NCBI GenBank assembly: GCA_963556145.1
Contig: OY744468.1
Location: 4,092,001 to 4,156,000, forward strand
DNA from: Hygrocybe punicea
Taxonomy: Eukaryota; Basidiomycota; Agaricomycetes; Agaricales; Hygrophoraceae
Direction: 5' to 3'
DNA length: 64,000 nt
Part shown: piece by piece, positions 12,683-22,966 of the stretch
Layout: every line of letters starts with the position of its first letter
How positions within the stretch are numbered: the stretch's first letter is position 1
Position numbers and translations under genes: made by a program
Notes under the pieces: generated by a model
What the model saw: only the letters and a program-made list of their open reading frames with translations
Databases searched by the model: none
Told to the model about the DNA's origin: nothing

Positions 12683-12700
12683 TGGAGCCCACCGCGAGGA
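12683..12700 (+). promoter_or_regulatory. Primer-binding site of element A
   Basis: TGGAGCCCACCGCGAGGA begins two bases after the LTR, starting with TGG as expected for pairing to a tRNA 3' CCA end. The next bases keep the look of a tRNA T-arm complement. Nearly the same 18 bases follow the LTRs of elements M (25521) and E (minus strand, 21896-21879), differing only at CpG-type positions. I cannot name the tRNA. Confidence 0.7.
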
Positions 12701-13226
12701 ATAGTCTAGCACCACCATAGCTTCCTCTTCCCGTATCCCTCCCTCTGACCGTCGTCTTCGAGATCTTCCTCGAAGAACTCTTCAACAAGAACTCTCTTTA
12801 GCCGCCTTCGACCCGACAATTGACGACGACTTCTTCCAGCTAGTACCCGACCACCTTGCTCGACATAACAATCTCCCGCTCGTCTCAGGGTCAAACACCC
12901 CCCTATATCTTTCATCCGACAGTCTCGAATCGGTCGATATACCGATAATTACCATTACACCCGACTCATCCGATCTCAGTTCGACACCCGCATCGCCTAC
13001 GTCCCCGACTTCGACCTCGTTAGAACCCCCGTCCACGTCTTCGCTCTCGACATCGAAAACTCCGTCATCGTCATCATCTCCATCTTCGCTCTCAACATCG
13101 AAAACTCCATCATCGTCATCGTCCCCGTCTTCGTCTTCGTCCACGCCGTCATCGCCCACGTTACCCGACCCGCTCATCGTACACCCGACAACCGCTTCAT
13201 CGACATCTCAGCTCCTTCCACCCACA

Positions 13227-15482
13227 ATGACTTCGACCTCTGGATCTTCGACCGCTCCCCACGTCACCGCTCCCCATGTTACTCCACGACAAATGCCCGC
13301 TCGCGGTCACTCCACGGCCCCGACCTTCGACGGGAACCCGCTCAATTTAAACCGCTTCTTCGAAGAAGTCGAGATACTTGCTGCCGATGCCGCTCTCGAC
13401 AACGCAGGACGCATCAAGCATAGTCTGTGCTACGCGTCGCTTAGCGACTACGAGCTTTGGGCAAGTTTACCTAGCGCGACTGGCGTCGATTATGCCGCAT
13501 TCAAAAGGAGCATACTCGTGCTATACCTGGGCACGGAAGACGATCACCGGTACACTATGGCGGATCTCGACCGTCTTACGCACACCCAAACCGCTTACGG
13601 TATCCGTACCCACGCCGAACTTGGTGAATATTACCGCGAGTTCATTCGGATCTCGGGATTCCTCTTAGACAAGGGTCGGATCTCTCCCCGAGAACGCAAC
13701 ATCGCGTACGAGAACGGCTTCCATGTCGAGCTTAAAAAGGACATCAAAACCCGTCTGCAGTACCAAAAGCCGAACCATTTCCATAGCGACCCTTACGACT
13801 TCCAGGACTTCCACAATTGCGCCCACTTCCTGCTGGCCGGAACCGCGGCCGAACCGTCCACCGTCTCTCGTCTATCGTCAACGTCGCCTGCCGCCATCCG
13901 GTACTCGACTCCAATAGAACCCGCCACCCGCTACCCGCCACCCGCTCGCTATGACCCGGTCATTCCTAAAGCGGAACCGGTCGAACCTAACGTATCCGAC
14001 CTATTTCGTCTCGTTTCGCAACAACTCGCCGTCCTCACACAAGCCCTCACCGAACGCAACAACCCCCCAAAGCCGTGTGCAAATAGGGCTGAGCCGACCA
14101 CCACGGGACAGGGTTTCACCAATTTCAACTGCCTCTTTTGTGACGACCCGTTCCATCGTATACGCGATTGTCCTATTTGCGAGCAGTACACTCGAGACGG
14201 GATATGCCGCAAGAACGAGCACGGCCGCATCGTGTTGCCTAACGGAATGTATCTTCCAAAGGCTATCGTCAGCAAAAATATGAGGGAACGCTTCGACGCG
14301 TGGCACGCACAGAACCCCGGCAACCGCGCTCCCCCTGCCCGCAACCCCACAGAACTGTTCCAACGCGACCCGCCGCCTCATGTCAAAGCTAACTTCGTTT
14401 CCGCCGTCGAAGTACCCACCTATGAACTAGAGGCCACTACCGAGTATGCCAACATCTTTCAGTCCACGACGTCCGACATCGACGACGACAACGAACAGAT
14501 TAAGGTTCTGGAAGCCGAAGTGCAGCGGCTTCGTAAATGGGTTAGATTCGACGGTGTAGAGATCCCATCGAAGGCGAAAGGCAAGTCTAGAGAAACGTTT
14601 CCCAATCCGCCCGCCACTTCCACGTCTGTCCCCGCCGCGAAACCCGCCGAGAAAACGGCCAGACCTATCAACGAGCAGCCGATCACCATAGTCCCCCCTT
14701 CGAACACGCAGCCAACCGAGCCGACCGCCCTTGTACCGCGCACTCCCCAGAACCTTCCCGCATCGCACCCCCAATACCGCTACCAAGCCCCCATCGAAGA
14801 TCCCGGTATCGCCAAATCTGTCATCGACCGCGCACTTGATTCTCAAGTCTGCATTTCACAGCGAGAACTTTTAGCCATGTCGTCCGACGCCCGCCGTCAC
14901 ATGAAGGACCTCACTACGTCGAAAAAGGTCACCACCGAGAGTAACAACGTCGAGGTCTTCCATTTTCACGCACCCGAAATCCCCACTCGCGCTTGTCAAC
15001 ACTGTCAGGAAAACATCCCGCTCGTCGTCAGCCGCGACTCAGTCCCTCTCCATGCGGTCTACCCGCTCATCAACGGCAAATTCGTATTCGAGTGCGTCCT
15101 CGACAACGGTTCCATGATCATTGGCATGCGGCGCGATATTTGGGAGAAACTCAGTTACGGCCTCCAAAATATGAAGATGCGGATGCAGTCGGCAAATAAA
15201 AGCGACAATGACACCCTCGGCCGGATCGCCAACCTAAAATTCACTTTTGGCAACATCGATCTTTTCCTCCAAGTCCAAGTCGTCGACGACGCCCCCTACG
15301 AAATCCTCATCGGCCGCCCGTTCTTCACGCTTTCCGAGGCCCTTACGAAGGATTATAAAAACGGAGAACAACAAGTCACGATCACGGATCCAAACACCGG
15401 CGCCGTCGTCACCTTGCCCACCATCGAGCACAACCAAAAGAACCGACGAGAGCGGTCCAACACCGGAAAGCCGGATTTTTAG
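13227..15482 (+). CDS. Gag-protease polyprotein of element A
   Basis: 751 residues from ATG 13227. Residues about 30-190 are a capsid-like region (FFEEVEILAADAALDNAGRI). A zinc knuckle CLFCDDPFHRIRDC (CX2CX4HX4C) sits at about residue 302-316, the usual nucleocapsid signature. A protease-like segment at about residue 615-640 contains VLDNGSMI, corresponding to the D-S/T-G motif of retropepsins with Asn in second place. The frame ends at TAG 15480-15482; the pol frame is open in -1 from this point. It packages element RNA and processes the polyprotein. Frame intact, so gag may still be made. Confidence 0.9.
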   Translation: MTSTSGSSTAPHVTAPHVTPRQMPARGHSTAPTFDGNPLNLNRFFEEVEILAADAALDNAGRIKHSLCYASLSDYELWASLPSATGVDYAAFKRSILVLYLGTEDDHRYTMADLDRLTHTQTAYGIRTHAELGEYYREFIRISGFLLDKGRISPRERNIAYENGFHVELKKDIKTRLQYQKPNHFHSDPYDFQDFHNCAHFLLAGTAAEPSTVSRLSSTSPAAIRYSTPIEPATRYPPPARYDPVIPKAEPVEPNVSDLFRLVSQQLAVLTQALTERNNPPKPCANRAEPTTTGQGFTNFNCLFCDDPFHRIRDCPICEQYTRDGICRKNEHGRIVLPNGMYLPKAIVSKNMRERFDAWHAQNPGNRAPPARNPTELFQRDPPPHVKANFVSAVEVPTYELEATTEYANIFQSTTSDIDDDNEQIKVLEAEVQRLRKWVRFDGVEIPSKAKGKSRETFPNPPATSTSVPAAKPAEKTARPINEQPITIVPPSNTQPTEPTALVPRTPQNLPASHPQYRYQAPIEDPGIAKSVIDRALDSQVCISQRELLAMSSDARRHMKDLTTSKKVTTESNNVEVFHFHAPEIPTRACQHCQENIPLVVSRDSVPLHAVYPLINGKFVFECVLDNGSMIIGMRRDIWEKLSYGLQNMKMRMQSANKSDNDTLGRIANLKFTFGNIDLFLQVQVVDDAPYEILIGRPFFTLSEALTKDYKNGEQQVTITDPNTGAVVTLPTIEHNQKNRRERSNTGKPDF
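15474..15482 (+). other. Putative -1 programmed frameshift site between gag-pro and pol
   Basis: The gag frame ends GAT TTT TAG. Reading back one base gives TTT TTA GAA and an open frame that runs without stop into the reverse transcriptase. The T run allows a Phe tRNA to slip by one base, but the site is not a perfect X-XXY-YYZ heptamer. A one-base deletion in this copy could also explain it. Confidence 0.5.
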
Positions 15483-18400
15483 AAGTCGAGGACCCGGAGA
15501 TACCTCTTGGGAAGGACGCACCGGGAGATGAGAAGCCGCCACTCGAAAGCGACCACACCTATACCACGAACTATGCTTCCCTTTTGCCATTTCCCCTAGA
15601 AGAGGACTTATGTTTTTCTATCGATTTAGATTTCTCTTCGTCTCAGCCTCAGACTGCCGCCCAGTACATTTCATTGTTGACCGATGTACAAAATCAGCTA
15701 TGTACTACCGATACCCTTCCTTCGTCTTGTTCCGTCTCCGCTCCTGCGTCACATATTTCTTCTTCGAATATTTGTAACAAAGCCTCTACTGAACACGCTA
15801 CTTATATCTCGTATACCACCCCCCCTACCAGGGACCTAAAAGGAGTCGTTACCAAGAAAAAGTATAAGAAGGTAGCCGATCATATCCGCCCAATTTCTAC
15901 CACTCTCCCCGATGAATACCGTATCATACGCGAGATCACCGGCGACCCGCTAGCCGATTTACCCACGCTCCCGACTCACCCGCCCGACTTTACACCCGGC
16001 ACCCGCTATACCCAGGAACGACACGACGCGATGCCGATGCACCCGGATGGATTCCTTTGGCCTGAGGAAGAAAAACTCGGCCACCATATCATCAAAACGC
16101 AAGAAGCCGCCTTCGCCTGGAACGAATCCGAGAAAGGCCAGTTCAATACGGACTACTTCCCGCCGATCCACATTCCCACCGTACCACACAACCCGTGGGT
16201 CCATCGCAATATCCCAATCCCACCCGGCGTCCTTAACGAAGTCATCGGCATCATCAAAGACAAAATTAACGCTGGTACCTATGAACCCTCGAATTCCTCA
16301 TACCGCTCCCGCTGGTTCTGCGTTTTGAAAAAGGATGGGAAGTCTCTTCGAATCGTCCACGATCTACAGCCGCTTAACGCCATCACTATCCGCGATCCCG
16401 CCGTACCGCCCATGACCGAGCACTTGGCCGAGGCCTTTGGCAGCCACTCTTGCTACGCTTCCTTCGACCTCTTCGTCTCTTTCGACCAACGCCTCGTCCA
16501 CCCCTTGTCTCAGGACTATATGACCTTTCAGTCTCCACTCGGAATGCTTCGACTTACGCGGATTGCTATGGGATACACAAATTCCCCGCAGATCCTACAC
16601 GGTGACTCCACGTACATCCTCCGTGACGAAATCCCTCATCTTGCCATTCCGTATATGGACGATATTCCCGTCAAAGGGCCTCCAACCCGTTACGAGCAAC
16701 CCGACGGTACCTACGAGACTATACCTGAGAACCCGGCAATCCGACGTTTCATTTGGGAGCACTTCCAAGGTGTCAACCGCGTCATCCAGCGTTTCCGCTA
16801 TGTCGGCGGTACCTTCAACGGCAAAAAACTCGAGTTGTGTCGACCCTCAGTCATCGTTGTTGGCCACCGATGCACATACGAAGGAAGAGTAGCCGACGAC
16901 TCCAAAGTACAGAAGATTCGCGATTGGCCACTGCCGACCAACCTCACCGAAGTTCGCGCCTTTCTCGGTATCTGCGGCGTCTTGCGTATTTTTATCAAGG
17001 ACTTCTCGCTCCACTCCTGACCCCTCGTCCGTCTTACCCGCAAAGGTATACCCTTCGAATTTGGTGAAGAAGAAGAGACCACCGTCGACTACCTCAAAAA
17101 CGCCATCATTATGTTGCCAGCGCTGCGTGCTATCGACTACACGCGTGAATGGGAAGTGATTCTCGCCGTCAATTCATCCGTTCTTGGAGTCGGCTTCGTT
17201 CTTATGCAAATCCGCGCCGACGGAAAGCGCTATCCGAATCGTTTTGGTTCAATATCGTGGAACGAACGCGAAGCCCGATACTCCCAGTCCAAGCTCGAGC
17301 TTTACGGTCTCTTCAGGGCCCTCCACGCCTATCGGATTTTCATTATCGGCGTCCGCAACCTCACCGTTGAAGTTGACGCGAAGTACATAAAAGGGATGCT
17401 CAACAACCCCGACATTCAGCCCAATGCAACGATCAACCGATGGATAGCCGGCGTGCTCTTATTTGACTTTAGACTCGTTCACGTACCCGCTTCCGCACAC
17501 GGTGCACCCGACGGACTCTCCCGACGTCCCCGCGCTGCAGAAGACCCCGAGGAGATCAACGACTCCGACGATTGGCTCGACCACTCCTACGGTTTCTTTA
17601 TGGAAGTCGTCAACTACCGACCCGTCCCCATACCGTCTAAGCCGATTGCCGTATGCGGCCGCTGCCGTGCCACAGCCGACCGACTCCAAGAATTACCAGC
17701 CGTCCTCATCTACACAAATCAGGAAGCCGTTTCTGACATACCGCAATCCGATAAAGCCCGCGCGGCCGACGTTCGTCTTGCCCTTGTCGAGACTTGGTTA
17801 CGAGATCTAACCCGACCCGCGAACTTCACGGACGAAGAATACCGTCTGTTCTTACGATACGCCCTTGAATTCTTCATCACCGATAACAAGCTTTGGCGTA
17901 AAGACCGTCACGGAAAACACAAACTCGTCATACCGCCCGACCGCCGGCTTCAGTTACTCAAAGACGCTCACGACTCTCTCGGCCACAAAGGTATATTCTC
18001 CGTCCGCGCTCGGCTACTCGACCGTTTCTGGTGGCCGCACCTCGACCACGACGTTAAGTGGTACGTCCAGTCTTGCCATCAGTGCCAAGTATGGCAAATG
18101 CGTTATCATCACATTCCGCCCACCGTTGCTACACCAGCCTCGCTATTTCGTAAAGCGTATGTCAACACAATGTTTATGCCACGATCCGGCGGCTATCGAT
18201 ACATTGTCCAAGCCCGTTGCTCCCTGTCCGCCTACCCTGAGTTCCGCATGTTACGCCGCAAGACCGGCTCCACCATCGGCACGTTCTTGTTCGAAGACAT
18301 CTTATGCCGTTGGGGCGCTCTCGAAGAAATCGTCACCAACAACGGCAAGCCGTTCGTAGAGGCACTCGACTATCTCGCCTCCCGCTACGGTATCCGGCAC

Positions 18401-19132
18401 ATCCGCATTTCGCCCTATAACTCACAAGCAAACGGACCCGTTGAGCGTCGCCACCTAGATGTCCGGGAGGCCATTATGAAAAGTTGTGACAGAGATGAAA
18501 AGAAATGGCACACCATAACCCACTCCGTATTTTGGGCCGAACGGGTCACGACACACAAAAGCCTCGGATACTCGTCCTACTACATCGCACACGGAGTAGA
18601 ACCGCTTTTTCCATTCGATTTTGCCGAAGCTACGTACATGGTTCCGACGCAAGATACGATGTCTACAACCGACCTCATAGTCATCCGCGCCCGACAACTT
18701 CGTAAACGAGAAGCCGACCTCGATCGGGTCAAAGAAAAGCTTACCAAATCTCAGCTCGCGTCCGCCTGGCAATTCAAGCAGAAATACGCCAACACGATCA
18801 AAGTTTTCGACTTTGAACCCAGTAACCTCGTTCTCGTCCAAAATTCACGTATCGAAATGTCTCTCGATCGTAAAGCAAAACCGCGGTACTTTGGACCCAT
18901 GGTTGTCGTCAGGAAAACAGAAGGTGGATCCTACATACTCGCCGAACTCGACGGTGCGGTTTCTAAATCTCGATTTGCCGCTTTCCGAGTCGTACCCTAC
19001 CACGCCCACTCAAAAATATCGATACCGTTGGACGACTTCTTACAATACCCCGATGCCGACGATACCGATTCAAACGATCTTGATGATCCGACGTACCCGC
19101 CCTCTATAGACTCCTCACCCGACGACGATTAA
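15476..19132 (+). pseudogene. Pol polyprotein of element A (RT, RNase H, integrase), inactivated
   Basis: Reverse transcriptase: FDLFVSFDQRLV and the catalytic YMDD box near 16653, both Asp present. A TGA at 17018-17020 interrupts between RT and RNase H; the frame resumes unchanged. RNase H: LAVNSSVLGVGFVL at about 17162 has Asn (17171-17173) where the family has the first catalytic Asp. Integrase: zinc-binding HH-CC region (HDSLGHKG then CHQCQ) near 17970-18095; the first DDE Asp region reads VNTMFMP (Asn 18164-18166), the second VTNNGKPF (Asn 18338-18340), and the Glu is kept in NGPVERRH. A GPY/F-like segment (KPRYFGPMVVVRK) is at about 18880; no chromodomain follows. All four damaging codons fit CpG decay. 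Confidence 0.9.
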
Positions 19133-19338
19133 GCATTTCATTTATATTCTGTCCACGTTATACCCCCATTTTATTTAGTTCCTCTTAGTTTTCTAACGAT
19201 ATGACGAATGATGCGAATAGTACTATGTCTTCGGGAGCCGATCGGCTTTCCTTAGCTGGGTGAACAAGCTGACACGTCTTTTATGTACACGATATATTTT
19301 TTTTATATATACAATGGGCTCGTTATTTTATATATATT

Positions 19339-20736
19339 TTACAGGCGGCCGGTCTCGTAATCCCGCTTCAACATCGCCAACCTTGAAGTCGACCGTTCGA
19401 GATCGACGCGAAGCCGCTGGAACTCTTGACCGAAGTGGACGAGGTGACAGTTGACGTTGGTGCCCAGGGCTCCCAGCTCCTCCGTAAGGACCGCTAGCCG
19501 CACCGACACTTGCTCGTAATTCTCCATTGTCAAAACGAACGGGTTCGCTGCCGAGGCCGCCCTAAGCCTTTTCGTCGGCCACTCTTCCTCCGACTCCTCC
19601 TCGTCTTCGTCATCGTCCTCGACCGACTCCACGTCCTCGACCCGCGGTTTGCTCGTTGACGCCCGGGCAGGTCTACTGCGGATGGGCTTTGTCGTGAACG
19701 ACAACGGCTTCCTCGTGCCGACCGCGACCTCTTTGCCCTTTCCGGTATCCACCTTGCGCCGACCCCCGCCCGTCCGGTGTGTAGCGTTAGTACATCTTTT
19801 CTTCAGCCTCCGGCATCGTTCGCACACATAGCCCGTGATGCCTCGACACGCCTCTTGAGCCTTGATGCAGTTGGTGCAGGGTTGTAGGGGAAACGGCCCG
19901 GTGAACTGTTACCAGGATCAGTGACTAAAGAACAAAGGAACCGACACAGGAACTCACCGTTGTACCAGCCAGGTCTCCGGTCTCTACGCCCGGCGTATCT
20001 ACGTCTTCTACATCGGCCGGTGTCTCTGGTGCCGGGTCGACGGGGCCTTCCTCTGGCTCAACTGCGGCTTCGCCTTCCGGAATCGACTCAGTCCTTGGTT
20101 CACCCGCGACCGATGCGTTTGCTTCAGCTCGCCGTTCTTCGCTGAGCCGCCGCCGATACGCGGCTCCATCCCTTTCAACCCGGTTCGCTTCTTGATTCCA
20201 GTGCTGCTCGTGTTGTTCTATTCTAAGCCGCTCCCGCCTTTCCTCTGCCGCCTTTCGCCTTTTCTCCGCCTCCGCTCATGCATTTGCCTCTGCCATCCGT
20301 CTGGCCTCCTCTTCCCGTGTAGCCGCTTCTTCATCCGCCCACCGTCTGGCTTCTTCCTTTTCATGCCTCTCTTGGTCCGCCGCTTCTTTCAGCCACTCTT
20401 CGACATCGTTGGCATACGATTGGCGGTCGGCCCATAACGGTGGCGTTACTGGCCTCGTACCACCAGCTCGGAGTTCCGCGACGATTCCATTATAAGCACG
20501 CTGGCAGGACGACATGAGCTATCTTAGGACACGCGTAGTCAATCGGGAAAACTCACCAGCGCTTTCTTGCGGCCGCTTAACCATTGTTGGGCCATCCCCT
20601 CATTGCTGTCCACCATCGTTACGAGATCGTCACTATGAAACACGGTGACCGCGTTGACGGCCTCTTCGTAGTCCGCCCGGACATCGGGTTCGATGCTTTC
20701 GACGAAGGCGAGGAAATTGTCGTAGACTTGGGACAT
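19339..20736 (-). pseudogene. Antisense three-exon gene in element A: coiled-coil protein with Cys6 cluster
   Basis: Reading the minus strand: exon 1 20736-20557 (60 codons, MSQVYDNFLAF), 56-bp GT-AG intron, exon 2 20500-19958 (181 codons, Glu/Arg/Ala-rich coiled coil then acidic-Pro segment), 52-bp GT-AG intron, exon 3 19905-19339. Exon 3 starts nine residues before a cysteine cluster CX2CX6CX7CX2CX6C whose second half is CERCRRLKKRC, then a basic stretch, an acidic run and a second helix-forming region; about 429 codons in all. One in-frame TGA (20278-20276) in exon 2 fits CGA to TGA decay; otherwise it is open. A homologue with introns in the same places lies antisense in element M (29575-28101). 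Zn2Cys6 spacing suggests DNA binding in the nucleus; the role in the element is unknown. Confidence 0.8.
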
Positions 20737-20890
20737 TGTGAACGTGTGATGGTGTAGAGGAAAGGTCGGATCAACAACGAGATTTTTTTTATTTTTTTTA
20801 CTTTGCCGTTGTTTGGCCGCTCACGTGATTGGCCACATTCGCGACCCACATTTGGAGACCCCAAATTCTCGACCACAGATGGTCTCTATT

Positions 20891-20906
20891 AGAAGACCCA
20901 AGGAGA
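20891..20906 (+). promoter_or_regulatory. Possible polypurine tract before 3' LTR of A
   Basis: AGAAGACCCAAGGAGA abuts the 3' LTR. It is purine-rich but interrupted by CCC, so it is a weak match to the plus-strand primer of LTR elements. Confidence 0.4.
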
Positions 20907-21690
20907 TGTAGAGGGTCCTCGACCCTCTGAGGCCGTAACATCGATATCTAGCGAATCCGCTCAAACCCGACGTCTCTAGCAATCTACGCTCAAACCCGAC
21001 GCAACCCGACGCAACCCGATGCATACCGACTAGCACAGCCGCTCACGTACCTGGTCGGTCTATCTCCTAAACTCACGGAACTTCAAATATCAAAGATAGA
21101 TCTCATCGGACTGGGATCCCGACATCGGACTTGCCTTATTCACGCCTAGCGTCTCCCTTATGGGGATATAGTAAAGTATATTGCATCTTTTACGGTTTTT
21201 ATATCTTCCACCCATTTTCCCTGTCATCGTCGCCTCGCAACGCTCTTCCTACTTCCCCATTTTTATTCTCCTTTGTTTCCTCTCATTGGCCGAGGACTCT
21301 CGTCCGAATCTAGGTACAGAAATTTGTAGTATAAAAACGGTGCCCAAGCGCCGTCTCAAAATAAGAAACCAGTTCCCCCGTTTCCTCTCTCTGAGAATTA
21401 GTCTCTCAGTAAAATCCATCGCACATACTACTCGTCGGTTTCCTCGACGCTCTCCCCGTCCTTCTACCGTCTTAATCTCTACGTTTCTCGTCACCCGACA
21501 CCCGACCCGCCGTACCCGACATCGTCGGCTTCGACCGGTCTCGATAGATTTCAGTAGTTTACTCGGCGGCTTCTTACCTTTTATATCCTATTATCTTACT
21601 GAAGCTTGTTAGACTATTCCTAGTCACTTCTACGCTGACCCCACAGGCCTAGGATTATTATTCCGCAGCCACCCCGACCTCGCCTTTACA
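20907..21690 (+). repeat. 3' LTR of element A
   Basis: 784 bp, same length as the 5' LTR. The five differences are three sites with CG here and TG in the 5' copy, and two with CA here and CG in the 5' copy. Followed by TCGG, the right copy of the target duplication. Confidence 0.95.
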
Positions 21691-21878
21691 TCGGACAATG
21701 AAAGACAATAGTATGTAGGTTGATATTTGATAATACAGATGACGGAGGTTCCTAGGTTGGATGTTTGAAGGTGAAGACAAAAGAGGGACACTAGATTTGG
21801 AAGGATTCTTCGAGGGCAATCTTGAAGACATTAGTCATAATAGAAATCAAGAAAAAAATAAAAATGACAATAGACTAT

Positions 21879-21896
21879 TCCTTGTGGTGGGCTCCA
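21879..21896 (-). promoter_or_regulatory. Primer-binding site of element E
   Basis: On the minus strand, TGGAGCCCACCACAAGGA starts two bases after the TACA end of the E LTR. It matches the A site except where CpG became CpA. Confidence 0.7.
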
Positions 21897-22966
21897 GATG
21901 TAATGGTAAGGTTGGGTTGGCTGTGGAATATATGTCCTAGCCTATAGGGATGTCAGCATAAAAGTGACAGGATAATCTGTGTCAGGAATGGTAGTAAAAT
22001 AAGTGGCTAGGCTTGAGAATATAAGTAAAGGTTGCCATCTGATACAATGATAATGGGTGAGAAATGATGAGGCCAATGATACCAACAATGGTGGGTATGG
22101 CAGGTCAGGTCAGGTCAGGAACAATGAGCCAGTAATGAAAAATAGTCAAAAGCTGGTAATAACAAGTAGGAAAGTCTACGAGCTATGACGACAAGAGGTT
22201 CTAAGGGCTTCTAAACAATTCTGAGAAAGAGAGAGAGGGGGAACTGGTTGTTATTTTGTTACAGTTGTCAGTCACCATTTTATAGTACAGAACCAAGGGT
22301 ATACTACTTTGGTATAGGTTACTTCAGCCAATATCAGACTACAAAGGAGAAACACAAAGGGAAGGAGAAGATGGGAGTTGCAAAGCAACAGAGGAAAATA
22401 GATATAGCAAAAAAGATGTAAAATTGAGATGTATCTCCAATGGAACAGGGGTATATGAATGAGGCAACTCCGATGTCGGTGTAGAAAGTCTGAAGGGTCA
22501 TGTGCGATCGTTTTTGGTGAGGTGAGTCAGTGGTGTCAGTATGAGAGTGGCCAGTGTAAAGGCTCCGGATCATGTGGATCCATTTCCTCTTCATATCCAA
22601 CTCCGTTCCTGTCCATTCCCATTCCCGTATCGTCGATTCCGTGAGATTCCGCTCATTCCATCGATTCCGCTCCGGATTCCACCTCTGGATTCGTTCCTAC
22701 ACGCACTGGAATGTCCCTAACGACCCGGAATCGGTATGTTTCTAGTTATATATCATGTATCTTCGTTTCCCGTCTCCTTGTACATAGCACCACTCCACCT
22801 ATCCTCCACTCCACTCCACCCCTGTCATTTACAGCCTTCGCTTGTAGTACTTAGTTACTACAGCACAGGATCCCTCTCAGTAGTATAAAAGTAGCACATT
22901 TATACTACAAACAATATAGAAATACCGATACCCAGAGTCCCATATAGAATCCTCTTATCGTCCCGT

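Larger units (their letters stand above)
11897..21690 (+). mobile_element. Element A: full-length Ty3/Gypsy retrotransposon with antisense gene (9.8 kb)
   Basis: Two 784-bp LTRs (11897-12680, 20907-21690) begin TGTAGAGG and end TTTACA. Inside, in order: primer-binding site, gag-protease, pol (reverse transcriptase, RNase H, integrase) in the -1 frame, an antisense spliced gene, a purine-rich tract, 3' LTR. The order RT-RNase H-integrase is the Ty3/Gypsy order. Flanking 4-mers are TTGG (11893-11896) and TCGG (21691-21694), a target duplication with one CpG to TpG change. The LTRs differ at only five sites, all CpG transitions, so insertion is recent, yet several catalytic codons are lost. It sits in the leader of element E. 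Confidence 0.95.

Noticed and set aside
15584..15586. Start of pol at TTG 15584 as a separate gene
   Set aside because: The frame is open upstream to the gag stop and TTG is not a normal fungal start; a -1 shift from gag explains it better.
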